Source of the DNA: an uncultured Collinsella sp.
Lineage (GTDB): Bacteria; Actinomycetota; Coriobacteriia; Coriobacteriales; Coriobacteriaceae
NCBI GenBank assembly: GCA_902467875.1
Contig: CABQWP010000017.1
Span: 1-32,011, forward strand
Length of the DNA stretch: 32,011 nucleotides
Direction: 5' to 3'
Shown: in pieces, positions 7,504 through 16,246 of the stretch
How positions within the stretch are numbered: position 1 is the stretch's first letter
How the letters are laid out: each line of letters begins with the position of its first letter
Notes under the pieces: generated by a model
The model's database searches: none
What the model was told of the DNA's origin: nothing
Seen by the model: only the letters and a program-made list of their open reading frames with translations
Position numbers and translations under genes: made by a program

Positions 7504-9319
7504 AACCCTCATGGGAAGCATCCGCGATTACAAGAAGGTCACGATCGCCACGCCGCTGCTGGTGCTTGGCGAGGTGCTCTGCGAAATGATGATCCCGTTT
7601 ATCACCGCCGACATGATCGACGCCATCAAAGACGGTGCCACCGTCGCCCAGATGCTTCCCACCGCAGGCTTTTTGGTGCTCATCGCACTGACGTCGCTCG
7701 CTTTTGGTGCCGCTGCCGGCGTCACCTGCAGTCATGCGAGCTGCGGCTTCGCCAAGAACCTGCGTCACGACCTGTTCTACAAGATCCAGACGTTCAGCTT
7801 TGCCAACATCGATGAGTTCTCGAGCTCCTCGCTCGTCACCCGCCTCACCACCGACATCAACAACGTGCAGCAGGCCTTTATGATGCTCATCCGCATCGCC
7901 GTGCGCGCGCCGCTGGTGTTGGTCTTTGCCTTTGCCATGGCCTACGCCATGGGCGGCAGCGTCGCCATGGTCTACCTGGTCATCATTCCGCTGCTGGGCT
8001 TTGGCCTGTTCTTTATCATCTATAAGGTGCGCCCGATCTTTGCCCGCGTGTTCCGCAAGTACGACGCGCTCAACGAGTCCGTCGAGGAAAACGTCACCGG
8101 CATGCGCGTGGTCAAGAGTTACGTGCGCCAGGACTACGAGAAAGAGAAGTTCGCCACCGCCGCGCGCGACGTCCAGATGGACTTCACCCGCGCCGAAAAG
8201 CTGCTCGCCTTCAATAACCCCATGATGAACATTTGCGTCAACGGCGCGTTCGTCGTCATCATCTACCTGGGCTCCGAGCTCATCATCACGAGCCAGGGCA
8301 CCTTGTTCGACGTGGGCCAGCTCTCCTCCATCTTTACCTATGGCTTCCAGATTCTGATGAGTCTAATGCAGCTGTCGATGATCTTTGTCATGGTGACCAT
8401 GGCCGACGAGTCGGCACACCGCATTACCGAGGTGCTTGCCGCCGAGCCCACAATCGCCAACCCGACCGAGCCCGTGCTCGAGGTTGCCGACGGCTCCATC
8501 GACTTTGACCACGTGAGCTTTAAGTACTCCGAGCACGCGAAGCGCCAGGCGCTCGACGATATCGACCTGCATATTAAGAGCGGCGAGACCATCGGTATTA
8601 TCGGCGGCACCGGCTCGGCCAAGTCGACGCTCGTGAATCTGATCGCCCGCCTGTACGATGTCACCGAAGGCACCGTGCGCGTCGGCGGCGTGAACGTACG
8701 CAACTACGATCTGGACGCGCTGCGCCACCAGGTAGCCATGGTGCTGCAGAAAAACGTGCTGTTTAGCGGCACCATCGCCGAAAACCTGCGCTGGGGCGAC
8801 CCGAACGCCACCGACGAGGAAGTCCGCGAGGCAGCACATCTGGCCTGCGCCGACGAGTTTGTCGACGGCTTCCCCAAGGGCTACGACACCTGGATTGAGC
8901 AGGGCGGCTCCAACGTTTCCGGCGGCCAGAAGCAGCGCCTGTGCATTGCGCGTGCCCTGCTGCGTCGCCCCAAGATCTTGATCCTGGATGACTCCACGAG
9001 CGCCGTCGACACCAAGACCGACGCCAAGATCCGCGAGGGCCTGGCGAGTTATCTGCCCAACACGACCAAGCTCATCATTGCCCAGCGTATTAGCTCCGTG
9101 CAGGATGCCGATCGCATCATCGTCATGGAGGGCGGCCGCATCAAGGACATCGGCAACCACGACGAGCTGCTCAAGACGAGCGAGATCTACCGCGAGACCT
9201 TTACCTCGCAGAACAAGATGAGCGCCGAGGGCGAGGACGCGGGCGAGACCGCTGCAGCCGGCACCGAGGCATCTGCATCGCAAGCCCAGACCCAGGAAGG
9301 AGGCGAGGCACATGAGTAA
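7496..9319 (+). CDS. Heterodimeric ABC exporter, half with degenerate ATP site
   Basis: A 607-residue half-transporter: six membrane helices (about 1-320) and an ATPase domain. Walker A is GGTGSAKS (370-377, Ala where Gly is usual), the signature is VSGGQ (474-478), Walker B ends LILDD, with Asp499 in place of catalytic Glu, and the switch His is Gln530 (IAQRIS). This exact set (Asp for Glu, Gln for His) is known from the TM287 half of TM287/288, so it is a specialised non-hydrolytic subunit rather than a damaged gene. A Glu/Ala-rich tail of about 35 residues ends the protein. It overlaps marR (8 bp) and the next gene (8 bp). Likely substrates are drugs or lipids; which is unknown. Confidence 0.93.
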   Translation: MIKTLMGSIRDYKKVTIATPLLVLGEVLCEMMIPFITADMIDAIKDGATVAQMLPTAGFLVLIALTSLAFGAAAGVTCSHASCGFAKNLRHDLFYKIQTFSFANIDEFSSSSLVTRLTTDINNVQQAFMMLIRIAVRAPLVLVFAFAMAYAMGGSVAMVYLVIIPLLGFGLFFIIYKVRPIFARVFRKYDALNESVEENVTGMRVVKSYVRQDYEKEKFATAARDVQMDFTRAEKLLAFNNPMMNICVNGAFVVIIYLGSELIITSQGTLFDVGQLSSIFTYGFQILMSLMQLSMIFVMVTMADESAHRITEVLAAEPTIANPTEPVLEVADGSIDFDHVSFKYSEHAKRQALDDIDLHIKSGETIGIIGGTGSAKSTLVNLIARLYDVTEGTVRVGGVNVRNYDLDALRHQVAMVLQKNVLFSGTIAENLRWGDPNATDEEVREAAHLACADEFVDGFPKGYDTWIEQGGSNVSGGQKQRLCIARALLRRPKILILDDSTSAVDTKTDAKIREGLASYLPNTTKLIIAQRISSVQDADRIIVMEGGRIKDIGNHDELLKTSEIYRETFTSQNKMSAEGEDAGETAAAGTEASASQAQTQEGGEAHE

Positions 9320-11231
9320 GGCCACTACCGCCGAGCGCGTACGCAACCGCAAGGGCGGCGCCATGACGCGCCTCATCAGAATGCTCTTTGGCTTCTACCC
9401 GGTGCTTTTGCCCCTCGTCGTCGCCGGCGTGGTGCTCTGCGCCGTCATCAACTCCATCGGCGCGACGTTTCTCCAGAGCGCGCTGCAGGTCATCAGCGAA
9501 TCATGGCAGTCGGGCGACTGGACGGCCGCGCAGCCCAAAATTCTGAAGCTTGTGACTACCCTCGGCTGCATCTACGCCGTGGGCGTCGCGTCTTCGCTCT
9601 TCTGGAACCGCGCCATGGCCGTCATCACGCAGGGCTCGCTCGAGAAGCTGCGCGAGAAGATGTTCAACCGCATGCAGGACCTGCCGATCCGCTACTTCGA
9701 CACGCATCAGCGCGGCGACATCATGAGCCACTACACCAACGACATCGACACGCTGCGCCAAATGATCAGCCAGTCGCTGCCCAACCTGCTCATGACGATC
9801 ATCGTTATCGTCACGGTGTTCTTCATCATGCTGTACTACAGCGTTTGGATGTGCCTGGTCATCATTGCCGGCGTCGCCTTTATGACCTTTATGACCAAGC
9901 TGCTCGGCTCCAACTCCGCGCGCTTCTTCATTGCACAGCAGACCGAGCTCGGCGTGGTCGAAGGTCATATCGAGGAGGTCATGAACGGTCAGAAGGTCGT
10001 CAAGGCGTTTTGCCACGAGTCCGCCGCCGAGACCGATTTCGATGAGCGCAACGAGAAGCTCTTCGAGGTCTCGCAGAAGGCCAACATGTACGCCAACATC
10101 CTCATGCCCGTCCTTATGAACCTGGGCAACCTGCTCTACGTGCTGGTCGCGCTGGCCGGCGGCATCTTCCTGGCGCTGGGCGTGCCTAACCTGAGCATCT
10201 CGGGCACGGCGCTTTCCATCGCCGTCGTGATACCGTTCCTCAACATGACCAAGCAGTTCTGCGGCCAGATCGGCCAGATCTCGCAGCAGATCAACGCCGT
10301 GGTCATGGGCCTTGCCGGCGCCGAGCGCATCTTTGAGCTGCTCGACGAGGAGCCCGAGGCCGACGAGGGCTACGTGACGCTTGTCAACGCGCAGGTCAAC
10401 CCCGACACTTGGCAGCTCGAGGAGGCCGACCACCACACCGGCATGTGGGCGTGGAAGCATCCGCACCGCGCAACCGGCGAGATCGAGTACGTACCGCTGC
10501 GCGGCGACCTGGTCATGGACAACGTCGACTTTGGCTACACGCCCGACCACGAGGTACTGCACGGCGTGTCCGTGTTTGCCAAGCCGGGCCAGAAGGTCGC
10601 GTTTGTCGGTGCCACCGGTGCGGGCAAGACGACCATCACCAACCTCATCAACCGCTTCTATGACATCGCCGACGGCAAGATCCGCTACGACGGCATCAAC
10701 GTCAACAAGATCCGCAAGGCCGATCTGCGCCGCTCGCTGGGCGTGGTGCTGCAGGACGTAAACCTGTTCACCGGCACCGTGATGGATAACATCCGCTACG
10801 GCAATCTGGATGCCACCGACGAGGAGTGCATCGCGGCAGCAAAGCTCGCCGGCGCGGACGACTTTATCACCCGCCTGCCCGACGGCTACGACACGATGCT
10901 CACCGGCAACGGCGCCCAGCTGTCGCAGGGCCAGCGCCAGCTGATCTCGATCGCACGCGCCGCCGTCGCCGATCCGCCGGCGATGATCCTGGACGAGGCC
11001 ACGTCGAGCATCGATACCCGCACCGAGGCCATCGTGCAAGCCGGCATGGACAAGCTCATGGAAGGCCGCACGACGTTTGTCATCGCGCACCGCCTGTCCA
11101 CCGTGCGCAACTCCGACGCAATCATCTGTCTGGACCACGGCCGCATCATCGAGCGCGGCAACCACGACGAGCTGATCGCCAAGCGCGGATACTACTATCA
11201 GCTCTATACCGGAGCGTTTGAGCTGGAGTAG
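9312..11231 (+). CDS. Heterodimeric ABC exporter, catalytic half
   Basis: A 639-residue partner of the preceding half. Six helices occupy about 25-330 and the ATPase domain follows. Walker A GATGAGKT has Lys439, Walker B MILDEATS has Glu562, and the switch is His593 (IAHRLST), all canonical, while the signature is LSQGQ (537-541), the altered form usual in this subunit. The working ATP site is therefore formed by this Walker A/B and the VSGGQ of the partner. An insertion of about 45 residues (about 355-400, with DHHTGMWAWKHPHR) sits between helix 6 and the ATPase domain and is typical of the TM288-like group only in part. It overlaps the first half by ATGAGTAA; GGAGG lies upstream. Confidence 0.93.
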   Translation: MSKATTAERVRNRKGGAMTRLIRMLFGFYPVLLPLVVAGVVLCAVINSIGATFLQSALQVISESWQSGDWTAAQPKILKLVTTLGCIYAVGVASSLFWNRAMAVITQGSLEKLREKMFNRMQDLPIRYFDTHQRGDIMSHYTNDIDTLRQMISQSLPNLLMTIIVIVTVFFIMLYYSVWMCLVIIAGVAFMTFMTKLLGSNSARFFIAQQTELGVVEGHIEEVMNGQKVVKAFCHESAAETDFDERNEKLFEVSQKANMYANILMPVLMNLGNLLYVLVALAGGIFLALGVPNLSISGTALSIAVVIPFLNMTKQFCGQIGQISQQINAVVMGLAGAERIFELLDEEPEADEGYVTLVNAQVNPDTWQLEEADHHTGMWAWKHPHRATGEIEYVPLRGDLVMDNVDFGYTPDHEVLHGVSVFAKPGQKVAFVGATGAGKTTITNLINRFYDIADGKIRYDGINVNKIRKADLRRSLGVVLQDVNLFTGTVMDNIRYGNLDATDEECIAAAKLAGADDFITRLPDGYDTMLTGNGAQLSQGQRQLISIARAAVADPPAMILDEATSSIDTRTEAIVQAGMDKLMEGRTTFVIAHRLSTVRNSDAIICLDHGRIIERGNHDELIAKRGYYYQLYTGAFELE

Positions 11232-11356
11232 TTCGGCTCGCCGAGATGGCCGATTTGCCGCTCATTCGTCGGGCATGACCCTAAGGTCAATGCCCTCCTC
11301 TTTCGGGGCAAATCGACTCATCTCAACGACCCAAACACAATGCGCCGCAACGAATA

Positions 11357-11393
11357 AAGCCTCCGCAGCCACACGAGCTGCGGAGGCTTTTTT
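11357..11393 (+). terminator. Rho-independent terminator of the marR-ABC operon
   Basis: AGCCTCCGCAG pairs with CTGCGGAGGCT around a nine-base loop and is followed by a run of T. It lies 126 bp after the last ABC stop codon. Confidence 0.9.
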
Positions 11394-11403
11394 CATGCCG
11401 GCC

Positions 11404-11575
11404 GGAAACCGTATCCCACTTTTCGGGCCCAAAATGGGATGCCGTTTCCCGCTGGACCCCCTCCGGGAAACGGCATCCCATTTCAAGGGCATAAACCGGG
11501 ATGTGGTTTCCCCTAACGGCACCTTTGGGAAGCCGCATCCCACTCTGGACGCACAAAACGGGATGAGCTTTCCCA
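11404..11575. repeat. Three tandem 61-62 bp hairpin units (six alternating 15-16 bp repeats)
   Basis: A 15-16 bp motif close to GGGATGCCGTTTCCC occurs six times in alternating orientation: 11404-11418 (-), 11435-11450 (+), 11465-11480 (-), 11498-11512 (+), 11527-11542 (-), 11560-11575 (+). Pairs form three hairpins, each starting 61-62 bp after the last, and the loops resemble one another (xxGGGCxxAAAA). The rest of the 557-bp gene-free stretch 11232-11788 holds the terminator at 11357-11393 and the leader of the diguanylate cyclase; I see no supported gene in it. Confidence 0.85.
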
Positions 11576-11670
11576 TGGTGATCCAAGACCAGAAACATGT
11601 TCGATAGCGCGGCCAGGTCAAGAACAACAAGACAAGCGTCACGCCAATTTGGACGAGCGTCTGCTGCAGT

Positions 11671-11698
11671 TTGAGGCTGCTGGCCCATATGGTAGAGT
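11671..11698 (+). promoter_or_regulatory. Possible promoter of the diguanylate cyclase gene
   Basis: TTGAGG (11671-11676), 16 bp, TAGAGT (11693-11698). Both boxes are partial matches; position about 90 bp before the start makes it plausible. Confidence 0.35.
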
Positions 11699-11746
11699 TA
11701 ACCACCCATGAATTTCAGCACACTGCGTGCTACCTGTTCTTTTGTC

Positions 11747-11794
11747 ATTTAGGGGAGTGAACTTGTGAATATTTAGGGGAGTGAACTTGTGAAT
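11747..11794 (+). repeat. 24-bp perfect tandem duplication of ribosome site and start codon
   Basis: The 24 bases 11747-11770 are repeated exactly at 11771-11794. Each copy holds AGGGGAG, a spacer and GTGAAT. The second GTG (11789) opens the cyclase; the first GTG (11765) opens a three-codon frame ending in TAG inside the second copy. Confidence 0.95.
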
Positions 11795-12880
11795 ACTTCT
11801 GTCGCCAAGAAGGCCGGCCAGGCGGTGCGCCTGCTCATGATGGTGCTCACGGCAGTTCTCATTTTCTTCTTCATCAATGTTATGCTGCTCGTCTCCGATA
11901 TCCAGGGCACGGCGCGTGTGGTCAACTACGCCGGTCTGGTGCGCGGTACCACGCAGCGAATCGTTAAGCTCGAGGATGCGGGCCAGCCTCAAGATGACCT
12001 GCTCAAAGCCGTGGATTCATACATCAACGGTTTGCGTTACGGAAGTGACGACCTCAACCTCGTCCGTCTCGATGACGATGAGTACCAGGCAAAGATGACC
12101 GAACTCGCGAGCTATTTTGACGAGCTTCGCACCGAGATTACCCGTGTGCGCGAAGTCGGCTACGAGAACACCGATATCATCTCCATGAGCGAGGAGTTCT
12201 TTGGCATTTGCGACGATGCTACGCGACTCGCAGAGGACTACTCTCAGGAGAAGGCGTCGGCGCTCAACTATCTCGAGGGCCTGGTGATCATCGACATCAT
12301 GGGCTTGGTGGCGACCTTTGCGGTCGAACTTGTTCGCGCGGTGCGAACTGCCGCGCTCAATCGCGAACTGCAGAACAAAGTCTATCTCGACGAAGCCACA
12401 GGACTGCCCAACAAGAACAAGTGCGAGGAGGTCTTGGGGCAGGAGCAGCCTGTCTCCGCGGAGGTGCCCGTTGCGGTGTGCGTCTTCGACCTTAACAATC
12501 TGCATACGGTCAATAACAGCTTCGGCCACGAGAAGGGCGATGAATACATTCGCTCTTTTGCCCAACAACTGGGAAGTGTGGCGTCGGAGACGTGCTTTGT
12601 GGGTCGCGACGGCGGCGATGAGTTTATCGCGGTGCTGCGAGATACCGATCGAGCTGCCGTGGAGTCCTGTCTCGCTCGGGTTCGCGCGAACGTGAACGAG
12701 TATTCCGGGGCTCACCCCGACATGCCTATCAGCTATGCGGTGGGCTACGCGCTTTCCAGTGATTTTGATGAACCGCCTACGATGCGTGAGCTCTTTTCCC
12801 AGGCCGACAAAAACATGTACATCGACAAGAACCGCGTAAAGACAGCCGAGGCAGCCGGGCCGCAACGCGAGGACCGCTAA
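11789..12880 (+). CDS. Membrane-bound diguanylate cyclase (GGDEF)
   Basis: A 363-residue inner-membrane enzyme expected to make cyclic di-GMP from two GTP. A first helix at about 13-35, an extracytoplasmic helical sensor (about 36-162) containing YAGLVRGTTQRIVKLE, which resembles the PilJ/NarX-type four-helix sensors, a second helix at about 163-183, then the GGDEF domain (about 195-355). The catalytic motif is intact: RDGGDEF at 273-279, with DEATGLPNKN opening the domain. The product-inhibition RxxD motif five residues before GGDEF is absent. GTG 11789 is the start because of AGGGGAG and the position of helix 1. It stands alone, convergent with the LysR gene. The sensed signal is unknown. 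Confidence 0.9.
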   Translation: MNTSVAKKAGQAVRLLMMVLTAVLIFFFINVMLLVSDIQGTARVVNYAGLVRGTTQRIVKLEDAGQPQDDLLKAVDSYINGLRYGSDDLNLVRLDDDEYQAKMTELASYFDELRTEITRVREVGYENTDIISMSEEFFGICDDATRLAEDYSQEKASALNYLEGLVIIDIMGLVATFAVELVRAVRTAALNRELQNKVYLDEATGLPNKNKCEEVLGQEQPVSAEVPVAVCVFDLNNLHTVNNSFGHEKGDEYIRSFAQQLGSVASETCFVGRDGGDEFIAVLRDTDRAAVESCLARVRANVNEYSGAHPDMPISYAVGYALSSDFDEPPTMRELFSQADKNMYIDKNRVKTAEAAGPQREDR

Positions 12881-12923
12881 ACCCGTAGCAAAGGGTAGCT
12901 AATTTGGGACGGGACTCTTTTGG

Positions 12924-13802
12924 CTACTTGAGGAGTTGTGCCATGGCGTTGACGAATTTTTGGACTTGGAGGGTGGGCTCGAGCGGGTAGTGCAGAAAGA
13001 CCGGTACTTCGCGACCGCACAGGAACGGCACGCCCACAAAGGCCGGGTGCACCCCCGACCACGCTCCGCAGGTGAGCACCGCGTCGCCCTTTTCCTCCGC
13101 CTCGTTAAAGAGCGCAAAGTCGAAGCTATCCACATCGATCACGTCCACGCCGCCGTCGGCTAACAGGTCGATGCGCAGGCTGTCCATGGCGTCGTTGCCG
13201 TGACGCAGCACGCGCAGACGCATGCCCTCCAAGTCGGCGACCGTGATGCGCGTCTTGCGCGCCAGCGGGCTCGTGCGCGGTAGGTCGATATAAAACGGCA
13301 CGTTGACAATGCGGAGCTTTTGGCAGGTGTCGCCCCAGCGCGGGGTCGAAAAACTCGACTGCACCACATCGACCTCGCGGCCCAAGCTGCGCATGACGGA
13401 TTCGCGCTCGTCATAGAGATCGCTTACCGGCACGATCTCAAATCGCAGCGACGGTTCCAGCTCGTGTACGCCCGACCACATCGACAGCGTTTGGCGCCCC
13501 GGGCACATCATCGACACGCCCAGGCGCACGGCCCCGCCATCGCCCGCTGCACGTCGGGCACGGCGCAGCGCGTCCTCGGACTGCCGCATGATCGAACGCG
13601 CGTCGTCTACCAGTAACGCACCCGCCGGCGTCACTTTGACGCCCGAATGCGAGCGCTCGAACAGCGTGATGCCGAACTCGGCCTCGAAGCCCGACACCTG
13701 CTTGACGAGTGCCGGAGTCGACACGCGCAATTTTGCCGCCGCACGCGAGAAGCTTCCCAGCTCCGCGGCGGCCGATATGGCCTCAAGTCGTCGATCGTAC
13801 AC
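12924..13802 (-). CDS. LysR-family transcriptional regulator
   Basis: A 292-residue regulator: N-terminal winged helix (about 1-60, AAELGSFSRAAAKLRVSTPALVKQVSGFE), linker helix, then a two-lobed effector domain beginning about residue 80 (GGAVRLGVSMMCPG). The GTG at 13802 is preferred: GGGAGATTGAC stands before it and the HTH then starts at the usual place. ATG 13835 adds 11 basic residues with no site. It diverges from the SDR/MFS/Gfo-Idh cluster, the classic LysR arrangement, so it most likely activates that cluster in response to its substrate or an intermediate. The effector is unknown. Confidence 0.92.
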   Translation of the reverse strand: MYDRRLEAISAAAELGSFSRAAAKLRVSTPALVKQVSGFEAEFGITLFERSHSGVKVTPAGALLVDDARSIMRQSEDALRRARRAAGDGGAVRLGVSMMCPGRQTLSMWSGVHELEPSLRFEIVPVSDLYDERESVMRSLGREVDVVQSSFSTPRWGDTCQKLRIVNVPFYIDLPRTSPLARKTRITVADLEGMRLRVLRHGNDAMDSLRIDLLADGGVDVIDVDSFDFALFNEAEEKGDAVLTCGAWSGVHPAFVGVPFLCGREVPVFLHYPLEPTLQVQKFVNAMAQLLK

Positions 13803-13870
13803 GTCAATCTCCCGTTTTCGCGCCCGTGGCCACATGGCGCCACAGAGGGTTGTTTTCGCAGGTCACGCGC

Positions 13871-13918
13871 TCGGTTAAGCATAAACTACATTGCACAGTG
13901 TAAACCTACGGTTAACGC
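13871..13918. promoter_or_regulatory. Probable LysR binding region in the divergent interval
   Basis: Interrupted dyads occur here: ACATTGCACAGTGT (13888-13901) and TAAACCTACGGTTAA (about 13901-13915), the latter of T-N11-A form as expected for LysR boxes. GGTTAA also occurs at 13873. The call rests on symmetry and position only. Confidence 0.45.
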
Positions 13919-13982
13919 CATTCTAACAAATATGCAATTCACCTGCGCAAATGCAAAGCATACGATAACCAGCGAAAACCAC

Positions 13983-14009
13983 GTGGGTCAATTAATGGGA
14001 ACGACCCAC
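13983..14009 (+). promoter_or_regulatory. Leader hairpin before the SDR gene
   Basis: GTGGGTC (13983-13989) and GACCCAC (14003-14009) are exact complements around 13 bases. It lies 26 bp before the start codon, just ahead of the ribosome site, so it may be an operator half-site pair or an mRNA leader structure. Confidence 0.4.
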
Positions 14010-14035
14010 CGGGAGGCACAAGAAGGGAAGTTCCT

Positions 14036-14917
14036 ATGAGCAATTGGCTTAAGCTCGAGGGCGATGTCTGCGCCGTGACCGGCGCACTCGGCGGTATGGG
14101 CGTCGAGATCTGTCGCGAGTTCGCCCGCAACGGCGCCAACGTCGTCCTGCTCGATCTGGACGAGGAAAAGGTCAAGGCCGCAGCCGCCGACCTCGCCGCC
14201 GAGTTTGGCATCCACGCCGAGGGCTACAAGATGAACGCCACCGACGAGGCCGAGGTTCAGGCCGCCGTCGACGCCACCATCGCCGACTTCGGCCGCGTCG
14301 ACGTTCTCGTCAACACCGCCGGTATCCTGCGCTTCGCAGCCATGGAAGACCTGCCTCTGAGCGACTGGGAGCAGGTGCTCAACGTCAACCTCACCGGCTA
14401 CTTCATCACCTCGCAGCGCTTTGGTCGCGAGATGATCAAGGCCGGCCAGGGCCGCCTGGTGCACATCTCGACCGTTGCCAGCCACTCCCCCGAGACGTTC
14501 TCGGGCGTGTACAGCTCCACCAAGGCCGGCGTCAACATGATGTCCAAGATGCTCGCCGCCGAGTGGGGCCCCTACGGCGTGCGATCCAACTGCGTCGAGC
14601 CCTGCTTCGTTAAGACCCCGATGTCGGCCAACTTCTACGCCGACCCCGAGGTCGAAAAGAGCCGCAGCCGCCTGATCGCCACACGTCGCATCGGCGAGGT
14701 CAGCGATATCGCCAACGCCGTCATGTTCCTGGCGTCCAAACGCTCGGACTTTACCACCGGCGACGCCATCAAGGTCGACGGCGGCTTCTCCAACATGATG
14801 GGCGACCTCACCGCCAAGCCCGGCGGCCGTCGCGCCTATGCCGACAACTACCTCAAGAACAAGGGTGTCGAGCTTTGGTCCGATGAGTCCGGCGTCGCAA
14901 AGCCGACTGACCAGTAA
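14036..14917 (+). CDS. Short-chain dehydrogenase/reductase (SDR)
   Basis: A 293-residue NAD(P)-dependent oxidoreductase of the classical SDR type. The nucleotide loop is TGALGGMG (15-22), with an acidic residue at Asp40/Asp42 after beta-2, favouring NAD over NADP. NTAG is at 93-96, and the catalytic Tyr159 and Lys163 lie in YSSTK. The usual catalytic Ser, 13 residues before Tyr, is Thr146 with Ser145 beside it (HIST). DGGFSNMMGD closes the core and a tail of about 30 residues (YADNYLKNKGVELWSDESG) extends beyond the common length of 250-260. GGGAAGTTCCT precedes the ATG. It is first in a three-gene cluster and probably oxidises a secondary alcohol of the imported substrate. Confidence 0.9.
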   Translation: MSNWLKLEGDVCAVTGALGGMGVEICREFARNGANVVLLDLDEEKVKAAAADLAAEFGIHAEGYKMNATDEAEVQAAVDATIADFGRVDVLVNTAGILRFAAMEDLPLSDWEQVLNVNLTGYFITSQRFGREMIKAGQGRLVHISTVASHSPETFSGVYSSTKAGVNMMSKMLAAEWGPYGVRSNCVEPCFVKTPMSANFYADPEVEKSRSRLIATRRIGEVSDIANAVMFLASKRSDFTTGDAIKVDGGFSNMMGDLTAKPGGRRAYADNYLKNKGVELWSDESGVAKPTDQ

Positions 14918-14982
14918 ACCAACCTAACAGGGAGGCCCGCGGACACGCCCGCTCCTCCCCCGTATCGATTAGAAAGAGTCCA

Positions 14983-16239
14983 ATGGCTTCCACCAACTCC
15001 AACAAGGGTCGCGCCGTCGTGCTTTCCGCCGCGTGCGTCACCATGTTCTTCATCAGCTCCATCGCGCTGTATTCCGTCGTGAGCAAGAACCTGCTCGCCG
15101 TCTACCCCGAGTGGTCCAGCGCTCTTACCTGGGCCTTCCCGGTCTTTCAGACCATCATGGCCGTGACGGGCATCTTCGCCGGCCGCATCTCCGATAAGAT
15201 CGGCCCGCGCAACGTCGTGATCGCCGCCGCCGTGTGCTACGGCCTGGGCTGGTTCATGTCCGGTACCGTCACCGAGCCGTGGCAGTTCTACCTGTGGTTC
15301 TCGCTCGTCGCCGCCATCGGCAACGGCCTGGGCTACAACCCGGCGCTCACCACCGGCCAAAAGTGGTTCATCGACAAGAAGGGTCTCGCCTCCGGCATCA
15401 CCCTGGCCGCTTCGACCGCCGGCCCCGCCGTGCTGTCCCCGGTGCTCGCCTCGCTGCTCATCCCGAGCCTGGGCATCTTTGGCGCCCTTAAGGCGCTCGG
15501 CGTCATTTTCTTTGTGACGATTGCCGCCTCCGCCCTGTTCCTGAAGGCCCCCGAGGCCGGTTGGCTGCCCGAGGGCTTCGAGGCCCCCAAGGGTGGCGCA
15601 CATGCCGGCACCTTCGGTGACCTCACCCCGGGCGAGATGGTCAAGACCCCGCGCTTCTGGGTCCTCATCGTCACCTTCGCCTTTGCCGCCACCGCGGGCA
15701 CCCTGCTCGTGGGCAAGGTTGCCTCCATCGCCGCCGTCCAGCTCTTCGCCGACCCCACGAGCGCCGCGGCCGTCGCCCTCGGCGGTGTGGTGGTCTCCGT
15801 CAACACCTGCGCCAACCTGGTTGGCCGTCTGTCCTTTGGCCAGATCATCGACAAGCTCGGCGCCTATAAGTCGCTGCTCATCAGCCTTGTCGTCACCATC
15901 GTCGCACTCGTCATCATGTCGATGAGCTTTACGCAGGCCATGTTCTTTGTTGCGCTCGCCCTGCTCGGCTTTAGCTTTGGCGCCCTGCTCGTCATCTACC
16001 CGCCGCTCACCGGTGGCGCCTTTGGCACCAGCAACATCGGTGTCAACTACGGCATCATGTTTTTGGGCTATGCCGCTTCCACCTGGATCAGCCAGCCCAT
16101 CACCGCCGTGCTGTATCACGCCGAGGCCGGCAGCGCCGCCTACCAGCAGTCCTTCTACGGCGCCATTGTGATCGCCGCCATCGCCGTCGTGCTCACCGTC
16201 TACATGATGGTCTCCGACAGCAAGAAGAAGTCTGCCTAG
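14983..16239 (+). CDS. MFS transporter, OFA (oxalate/formate antiporter) family
   Basis: A 418-residue, 12-helix importer or antiporter. The order of features (FPVFQTIMAVTGIFAGRISDKIGPRNVV, then GNGLGYNPALTTGQKWFIDKKGLASGI and a late GTSNIGVNYGIMFLGYAAS) follows the oxalate:formate antiporter family, whose members move small organic acids. The conserved basic residues of motif A are present (GRISDKIGPR). It lies 65 bp after the SDR gene; that gap holds GGGAGG facing CCTCCC, a possible processing or attenuation stem. A modest AAAGAG site precedes the ATG. The substrate is unknown but likely a carboxylate or polyol-acid oxidised by the neighbouring dehydrogenases. Confidence 0.9.
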   Translation: MASTNSNKGRAVVLSAACVTMFFISSIALYSVVSKNLLAVYPEWSSALTWAFPVFQTIMAVTGIFAGRISDKIGPRNVVIAAAVCYGLGWFMSGTVTEPWQFYLWFSLVAAIGNGLGYNPALTTGQKWFIDKKGLASGITLAASTAGPAVLSPVLASLLIPSLGIFGALKALGVIFFVTIAASALFLKAPEAGWLPEGFEAPKGGAHAGTFGDLTPGEMVKTPRFWVLIVTFAFAATAGTLLVGKVASIAAVQLFADPTSAAAVALGGVVVSVNTCANLVGRLSFGQIIDKLGAYKSLLISLVVTIVALVIMSMSFTQAMFFVALALLGFSFGALLVIYPPLTGGAFGTSNIGVNYGIMFLGYAASTWISQPITAVLYHAEAGSAAYQQSFYGAIVIAAIAVVLTVYMMVSDSKKKSA

Positions 16240-16246
16240 TTTTACC

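Noticed and set aside
7496..9319. First ABC half as a decaying pseudogene because of its Asp and Gln substitutions
   Set aside because: The substitutions are the ones known for the non-catalytic half of heterodimeric exporters, the frame is intact, and the partner has the complementary residues.
11404..11575. CRISPR array
   Set aside because: Repeats alternate in orientation, intervals between them are only 14-17 bp and resemble one another, and no cas gene is present.
11262..11705. Reading frames across the repeat-rich gap after the ABC operon
   Set aside because: They run through the terminator and the hairpin array, and have no ribosome site or family likeness.
13803..13835. ATG 13835 as start of the LysR gene
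   Set aside because: It lacks a ribosome site and adds 11 basic residues before the usual start of the winged helix; GTG 13802 has GGGAG six bases before it.
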